A DNA stretch of 64,000 nucleotides. Origin: JAILEN01 sp036723975 (GTDB lineage: Bacteria; Bacillota; Clostridia; Lachnospirales; Lachnospiraceae). The position numbers and the translations under genes are program-made. This document shows, in pieces, positions 59,412 through 64,000 of this stretch; the first letter of the stretch is position 1; every line of letters starts with the position of its first letter. The notes under the pieces are model-generated. The model was not told where the DNA came from, ran no database searches, and saw only the letters and a list, made by a program, of their open reading frames with translations. The DNA is taken from positions 1 through 64,000 of the forward strand of contig DAIMGJ010000013.1 in the NCBI GenBank assembly GCA_036723975.1, read 5' to 3'.

Positions 59412-60539
59412 CTAGAGTACGCCGTGATAAGCTTTCTTGGCTTCATACATAGCAGAGTCAATCTTCTTTAAGAAAGTATCTTCCGTATCATGCTCGTTGT
59501 CGTATTTTCCATGTCCTATGGAAACAGACAACTGGAAGGGATAAGAAGACGTAGTGTTGTAGTCTTTTAATTTTTCGTGAATGGTAGTTTCCAAGTCCAA
59601 TACATCTTCCAAACGATCTGTTTTTATTAGAATAATAAATTCGTCGCCGGCATAACGGAAGGCAAAACTGTCCTCCTTTAATATTGAACGGAAAATCTTT
59701 GCAATTTCGACCAAAGCAATATCGCCCATGGAATGTCCGAAGTTATCATTGATTCCTTTAAAATCATTTAAGTCCATCATCAAACCGTAGTAGTGACGAT
59801 TGGGAAAACGATTCATTTTATATAGGATATGATTTAAATACAAACGATTGTATAAGCCGGTCAATTCGTCTTTGTACACTTTTTGTTGCTGCAGGCTGAT
59901 GTAGAGAGCGGTAATTCCCAAAGCAGATCCCAACCACGCCAGGGAGACACCGTATATCAGCATCTGGAGAATGCTTCCGATAAAAATCGGTGCAATATAC
60001 ATATAAACCGGAAAAAATGCGGTCTCTCCATGCTTTGCTTTGAAACTGTAATAAATAATCAACGTAAAAACACCGCAGAAGAAAAGGTAAGCGTAGAAAA
60101 TATACACAGCCGGTTGGCGATGATATACGTTTGCCTCGTCTACATAGAAATAAAATCCGGTAAATATATTTATTATAAGAGAAAGAATCAGTCCACTTAC
60201 GGGAACAGCAAGCTTATAGTAGATTCTTTTCAGCCTTAAACGGTCATGAAAGAGACTTAAATCCATGTATAACAGCCAAAGAAAAGTTCCGGTGGCGTTG
60301 GCATAGTAAAGATAGGTGTTGCCTAACAGATTTATCCAATAACAAAGTAAGCCGGGCTTACCATCTACATAGAAAGTGAGCGGCTCAACAATGCATGCAA
60401 TCATAACGAAATACATCATTACGTTAAAAGCATTTTCTTCTGTATCCTGTTTTACTTGGCTGAGAATACGACTGATTCTTAAAAATAGAATAAGCGTGAA
60501 ACCCGTAATGTTTGCGAGTAATATTGCTTGGAAATTCAT
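59412..60539 (-). CDS. Membrane-bound GGDEF-domain diguanylate cyclase
   Basis: A 375-aa protein. Residues 1-205 hold about seven membrane helices; residues 215-375 form a GGDEF domain (DELTGLYNRLYLNHIL, MMDLNDFKGINDNFGHSMGD, FRYAGDEFIILI, VSIGHG). The signature is AGDEF, a variant still found in active cyclases, and the I-site RxxD five residues upstream is missing, so product inhibition is likely absent. It would make c-di-GMP, opposing the HD-GYP protein at 27.7 kb. Confidence 0.9.
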   Translation of the reverse strand: MNFQAILLANITGFTLILFLRISRILSQVKQDTEENAFNVMMYFVMIACIVEPLTFYVDGKPGLLCYWINLLGNTYLYYANATGTFLWLLYMDLSLFHDRLRLKRIYYKLAVPVSGLILSLIINIFTGFYFYVDEANVYHRQPAVYIFYAYLFFCGVFTLIIYYSFKAKHGETAFFPVYMYIAPIFIGSILQMLIYGVSLAWLGSALGITALYISLQQQKVYKDELTGLYNRLYLNHILYKMNRFPNRHYYGLMMDLNDFKGINDNFGHSMGDIALVEIAKIFRSILKEDSFAFRYAGDEFIILIKTDRLEDVLDLETTIHEKLKDYNTTSSYPFQLSVSIGHGKYDNEHDTEDTFLKKIDSAMYEAKKAYHGVL

Positions 60540-60599
60540 ATTATACCCAATACCTTGCTATTCCCAATAAAAATTGATAATCTAAATATTATCTGAAAC

Positions 60600-60627
60600 A
60601 TTATAACATATTTCGTAGATTTGTGAA
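60600..60627 (-). promoter_or_regulatory. Promoter of the diguanylate cyclase gene
   Basis: On the minus strand TTCACA (60622-60627), 16-bp spacer and TATAAT (60600-60605), the latter an extended -10 (TGTTATAAT). Leader about 60 nt. Confidence 0.65.
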
Positions 60628-60657
60628 AAAAATATCGAAAATGGGCTAGGAGAAATT

Positions 60658-61017
60658 ATGAGTATTGATGTAATTAAAATATTTGATGTAATTGTGCTGC
60701 TTTTGGGTGTTTTTTTACTGTTCGGAGCATTTCAGGTGAAAAAGGGGATTATTCCGACGACGTTTATTCCGGCGGAGACCATGGCGAGATGTTACGATCG
60801 GGAAGGCATGAAAAATCGTCTTTTTCCAATTACTGTATTGTTTGCTTTGGTAAGTCTTGGGTACGGAGTATACGGAATCCTGTTTGATTTTCATATTCTA
60901 ACAGTACAAGGGCAGTTAATTTCTTTTTTAAATGTGTTGTTTATTGTGTTGTTTATTACTTGCTGGGTGGTGTTTTCAAAAACATTAAAAAAAGCGATTG
61001 CAGAGTGCTGCTCATAA
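60658..61017 (+). CDS. Small membrane protein, 119 aa
   Basis: Three membrane segments (about residues 9-28, 58-78 and 86-106). The loop after the first reads VKKGIIPTTFIPAETMARCYDREG. TAGGAGAAA upstream. No known family recognised; the arrangement resembles other small uncharacterised Firmicutes membrane proteins. It is divergent from the diguanylate cyclase gene. Confidence 0.65.
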   Translation: MSIDVIKIFDVIVLLLGVFLLFGAFQVKKGIIPTTFIPAETMARCYDREGMKNRLFPITVLFALVSLGYGVYGILFDFHILTVQGQLISFLNVLFIVLFITCWVVFSKTLKKAIAECCS

Positions 61018-61037
61018 TTAGACGTAGCCTCTAAAAT

Positions 61038-61066
61038 TTGAGATATCCTTGGGATTGTGATAGAAT
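61038..61066 (+). promoter_or_regulatory. Promoter of citrate synthase
   Basis: TTGAGA (61038-61043), a 17-bp spacer and extended -10 TGATAGAAT (61058-61066). A TGCAT/ATGCA hairpin follows in the leader. Confidence 0.7.
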
Positions 61067-61138
61067 TTTACAGGTGCATTTTGATGCATATATAAGGAAA
61101 AAGGAAAGAAAAAGGATGAAATAAGGAGGTGGCACAAC

Positions 61139-62506
61139 ATGCCAAAGACGAATTTTCAAAAAATCACCCCCGAAATTAAACGTTTAGCAGAATTAAACAA
61201 AAAGGCTTCCGTGATTGACCCTCAGCTTTACACGGATTATGAAGTCAAAAGAGGACTTCGTGATTTAAACGGTAAAGGTGTGCTGGTAGGTATTACCAAT
61301 ATTTCCGAGATTAATTCCATGCGTGAAATTGACGGAAAGCGTGTACCGATTGACGGTGAGCTTTTTTATCGTGGATACAACGTACAGGATATCGTGGCAA
61401 ACCAGCCCAGAGGTTTTCACTTCGGATTTGAGGAAGTGTCCTACTTGCTTTTGTTTGGACATCTTCCCACCAAAGATGAGTTAAAAGAATTTTGTTCGAT
61501 TCTGGCGGGATATCGTACCCTTCCGAAGAACTTCGTTCGAGATACTATTATGAAGCGCTCTTCAAAGGATATGATGAATACCTTGGCACGAAGTGTTTTG
61601 ACCCTGTATTCCTATGATGACAATCCGGATGATACGTCCGAGGAAAACGTACTTCGTCAGTGTTTGCAGTTGATTGCCATGTTTCCGCTTTTGTCTGTGT
61701 ACGGTTATCAGTCCTATCGTTATTATCATGAGCAGGACTCCCTTATTATTCACAGACCTCGTGCGGATTATTCCACAGCAGAAAATATATTGCACTGCTT
61801 ACGTGATGATTCCAAGTTTACACCTCTTGAGGCAAAGCTTTTGGATGTTGCTTTGATTCTGCATGCTGAGCACGGTGGTGGTAACAATTCTACCTTTACC
61901 ACACATCTGGTTTCTTCTTCCGGAACGGATACCTATTCTGCAATTGCCGCAGCTCTTGGCTCTTTAAAGGGTCCTCGCCACGGCGGCGCCAATATCAAAG
62001 TGGTAAATATGTTTGCAGACATGAAAAAGCACGTAAAAGATTGGAATTCTGAGGAAGAAGTGGGGGCCTATTTACGCGCATTACTTCATGGAGAGGCTTT
62101 TGATAAGGCCGGTCTTATCTATGGTATGGGACATGCGGTTTATTCCATTTCCGATCCCCGTGCGATTACCTTTAAAAAGTTTGTGGAAGATTTGGCTGTT
62201 GAAAAAGGTTATGAAAAAGAGTTTAAACTCTATTCCATGGTTGAACGCTTAGCTCCGCGGATTATTGCTGAAGAACGTAAAATGTATAAAGGTGTTTGTG
62301 TAAATGTAGACTTTTATTCCGGATTTGTTTATCAGATGCTAAAACTTCCGAAGGAATTATATACACCGATTTTTGCAGTTGCACGTATTTCCGGTTGGGC
62401 TGCCCATCGTATGGAAGAGATTTGCGGACATAATAAGATTATGCGTCCTGCTTATATGATGGTGGGAGAGCATTACCAGTATACACGGCTTGAGGATAGA
62501 AAATAA
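61139..62506 (+). CDS. gltA: Citrate/2-methylcitrate synthase
   Basis: A 455-aa enzyme condensing acetyl-CoA and oxaloacetate. Catalytic residues are in HAEHGGGNNSTFTTHL (His), GHAVYSISDPRA (His) and VNVDFYSGFVY (Asp); GSLKGPRHGGANI binds CoA. At 455 aa it is longer than typical Gram-positive citrate synthases (about 370 aa), with about 60 extra N-terminal residues, as in a clostridial subgroup. AAGGAGGTGG upstream. With pckA it can provide 2-oxoglutarate for glutamate in a partial TCA cycle. Confidence 0.95.
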   Translation: MPKTNFQKITPEIKRLAELNKKASVIDPQLYTDYEVKRGLRDLNGKGVLVGITNISEINSMREIDGKRVPIDGELFYRGYNVQDIVANQPRGFHFGFEEVSYLLLFGHLPTKDELKEFCSILAGYRTLPKNFVRDTIMKRSSKDMMNTLARSVLTLYSYDDNPDDTSEENVLRQCLQLIAMFPLLSVYGYQSYRYYHEQDSLIIHRPRADYSTAENILHCLRDDSKFTPLEAKLLDVALILHAEHGGGNNSTFTTHLVSSSGTDTYSAIAAALGSLKGPRHGGANIKVVNMFADMKKHVKDWNSEEEVGAYLRALLHGEAFDKAGLIYGMGHAVYSISDPRAITFKKFVEDLAVEKGYEKEFKLYSMVERLAPRIIAEERKMYKGVCVNVDFYSGFVYQMLKLPKELYTPIFAVARISGWAAHRMEEICGHNKIMRPAYMMVGEHYQYTRLEDRK

Positions 62507-62509
62507 AAC

Positions 62510-62538
62510 TTGCTATTTCGGATGTGCTGTGATATATT
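62510..62538 (+). promoter_or_regulatory. Promoter of secG
   Basis: TTGCTA (62510-62515), 17-bp spacer and extended -10 TGATATATT (62530-62538). Confidence 0.6.
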
Positions 62539-62580
62539 TGTAAAGTCGCTGAATCTGCGGCAAACTAGGAGGATATTAAA

Positions 62581-62823
62581 ATGGAAAAATTAAAGTTGGT
62601 TCTTACAATTTTATTTATAATCGTATGTGTGGCACTTACTGTGATTATTCTTTTACAGGAAGGCAAACAGCAGGGACTTGGTAGCATCGGTGGTCAGAAC
62701 ATCGAAAGCTACTGGGCAAAGAACAAGGGACGTTCTCGTGAGGGAATGTTGGTAAAGGGTACTGCAGCACTCGTTGTTGTATTCTTCATTCTTGCAGCTG
62801 TATTGAACTTAAGTGTATTTTAA
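62581..62823 (+). CDS. secG: Preprotein translocase subunit SecG
   Basis: An 80-aa protein with two membrane helices (about residues 4-22 and 57-77) and the conserved cytosolic loop VIILLQEGKQQGLGSIGG, in which LLQ and the Gly-rich stretch are diagnostic. AGGAGG upstream. SecG followed by rnr (and usually smpB) is a conserved Firmicutes order. Confidence 0.95.
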   Translation: MEKLKLVLTILFIIVCVALTVIILLQEGKQQGLGSIGGQNIESYWAKNKGRSREGMLVKGTAALVVVFFILAAVLNLSVF

Positions 62824-62835
62824 TTAAGTTTTGAA

Positions 62836-62867
62836 AAGCCACCATATTTGGTGGCTTTATTTTTTTT
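62836..62867 (+). terminator. Terminator of secG
   Basis: The stem AAGCCACC/GGTGGCTT with a 6-nt loop followed by TATTTTTTTT. The rnr start codon lies 12 nt later, so some read-through is presumably needed to express rnr from this promoter. Confidence 0.8.
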
Positions 62868-62878
62868 GAAAGGATTTT

Positions 62879-64000
62879 ATGTCAAAGATAAAAAAGGACA
62901 AGAAAGTAACAATTGAGAAAACAGAAAAGGAAAAAAAGTCCAAACAGTATGAAGGTACTTTTATTTCAAACCCCAGAGGCTTCGGATTTGTGGAAGTGGA
63001 AGGATTGGAAGAGGACTTTTTTGTACCGGAGGAGTTTGTAGGGAACGCCTTTCATCAGGATGTTGTGCGTATTCAGACAATCAAAGGACGTGAGGGAAAA
63101 CGTACGGAGGCTATGGTTATGGAGATTCTTTCTCACCAGATTACTACCGTGGTGGGAACTTATCAAAAAACCGGTAACTTTGGGTTTATTATTCCCGATG
63201 ACAAAAAAATCACAAAAGATATTTTTGTCCCACAGGGGAAGGATTTGCATGCACTTCATAATCAAAAGGTGGTTTGCTATTTGACCGGATACGGTGATAT
63301 GCGTCACAAGCCGGAAGGTGTTATCGTAGAAATCTTAGGCTTCCCCTCAGAACCGGGGGTAGATGTGACATCCATCGTAAAGACCTTTGGTATTCCGACG
63401 GAGTTTTCGACAGAAGTTTTGTTGGAGGCTGAAAATGTGAATCATCCGGTTTCTGCAAAAGATGTAAAAGGCCGTTTGGATTTGAGAAAGGAAGTGATGG
63501 TTACCATTGACGGGGATGACTCCAAGGATTTGGATGATGCAGTATCCCTTCATAAAGAGGGTGATTATTATATCCTAGGTGTGCATATTGCAGACGTTTC
63601 TCATTATGTAACGGAACGCTCCGCTTTAGATGAAGAAGCAAGACGTCGAGGTACCTCCGTATACTTGGTAGATCGTGTGATTCCAATGCTTCCAACAGAG
63701 CTTTCCAATGGGATTTGTTCCTTAAATGAGGATGAAGACCGTTTGGCTATGAGTTGTATTATGACCATTGACGGAAAAGGAAAAGTGGTGGATTCTAAAA
63801 TTGCCGAATCTGTTATCCATTCCACCCGTCGTATGACTTATACCAAGGTAAATTGTATTTTAGAGGATGAAGATCCGGAATTGATTGCAGAGTACTCTGA
63901 TTTGGTTCCGATGTTTCGTGAGATGGCAGAACTGGCAAAAATTTTAAATAAGCGCCGTCATAAACGAGGCAGTATTGATTTTGATTTGCCGGAAGCCGTA
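62879..64000 (+). CDS. rnr: Ribonuclease R, 5' part (runs off the window)
   Basis: The first 374 codons of a 3'-5' exoribonuclease of the RNB family; no stop occurs before the window ends. A Lys-rich N-terminus (residues 1-23) precedes cold-shock OB domains (FISNPRGFGFVEVEGLEEDFFVP; GTYQKTGNFGFIIPDDK). The catalytic RNB domain begins with VTIDGDDSKDLDDAVSLH, holding the four metal-binding Asp residues, and HIADVSHYV. AAAGG upstream of 62879. The position after secG fits RNase R. Confidence 0.95.
   Translation, partial: MSKIKKDKKVTIEKTEKEKKSKQYEGTFISNPRGFGFVEVEGLEEDFFVPEEFVGNAFHQDVVRIQTIKGREGKRTEAMVMEILSHQITTVVGTYQKTGNFGFIIPDDKKITKDIFVPQGKDLHALHNQKVVCYLTGYGDMRHKPEGVIVEILGFPSEPGVDVTSIVKTFGIPTEFSTEVLLEAENVNHPVSAKDVKGRLDLRKEVMVTIDGDDSKDLDDAVSLHKEGDYYILGVHIADVSHYVTERSALDEEARRRGTSVYLVDRVIPMLPTELSNGICSLNEDEDRLAMSCIMTIDGKGKVVDSKIAESVIHSTRRMTYTKVNCILEDEDPELIAEYSDLVPMFREMAELAKILNKRRHKRGSIDFDLPEAV

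Overview
The window looks like a chromosomal segment of an anaerobic, fermentative, low-GC Gram-positive bacterium, most likely of the family Lachnospiraceae (Clostridia). The evidence is AT-rich DNA with strong AGGAGG-type ribosome binding sites, PPi-dependent phosphofructokinase, ATP-type PEP carboxykinase, phosphotransacetylase, a GltD-linked [FeFe] hydrogenase, a two-gene SufCB-like Fe-S assembly system, PyrK/PyrD-type dihydroorotate dehydrogenase, and small conserved proteins (DUF4250, DUF4342, VanZ) common in that family. I cannot name genus or species. No rRNA, tRNA, CRISPR array, transposase or prophage gene was seen.

Region 1 (1-9.7 kb) is accessory: unrelated, mostly single genes in one direction, tightly packed. 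It starts with a DUF4143 AAA ATPase flanked by two matching hairpins and preceded by three copies of an operator-like repeat. A 1.9 kb block follows, bounded by 91%-identical 241-bp direct repeats that each encode a 71-aa protein. Inside are a Nif11-like, double-glycine-type small protein, a 27-codon ORF, a CPBP membrane protease and a DUF3267 membrane metalloprotease-like protein. Short palindromic elements recur at gene junctions. Then come an HD phosphohydrolase, an SGNH hydrolase, an ICMT-like methyltransferase, a ZIP transporter, a SAM methyltransferase, SfsA and a flavin-binding protein. Two 5' stubs of lost genes (acetyltransferase-like and alkyltransferase-like) keep only RBS, start and about 15 codons.

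Region 2 (9.8-29 kb) mixes housekeeping and signalling genes: PhoH/PIN, an XRE regulator, small membrane proteins, YlmH, acylphosphatase, a PfkB kinase, a tRNA-dihydrouridine synthase, two GH5 glycosidases without signal peptides behind LacI-type operator candidates, SufCB, PPi-PFK, a long foldback element at 22.3 kb, a permease, an acyltransferase, a large hybrid histidine kinase and an HD-GYP/receiver protein.

Region 3 (29-43 kb) is central and nucleotide metabolism: pckA, pyrC-pyrF-pyrK-pyrD, pyrE with VanZ and an M29-type aminopeptidase, then purE, a 169-nt foldback element, and purM-purN-purD-DUF4250.

Region 4 (43-64 kb) holds CapA, pta, the GltD-like/HydA hydrogenase pair, a thyA-dfrA-ilvB-ilvN run ending in a SleB-type hydrolase, a CheX/CheY pair, a glycosyltransferase with a DUF4874/DUF4832 protein, a diguanylate cyclase, citrate synthase, secG and the first 374 codons of RNase R, which runs off the end of the window.

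The main regulatory inference is that pckA and the hydrogenase operon each have a Rex-like 18-bp site just upstream of the promoter, suggesting shared NADH/NAD control. Assignments rest on reading translations and motifs by eye; no database search was run.
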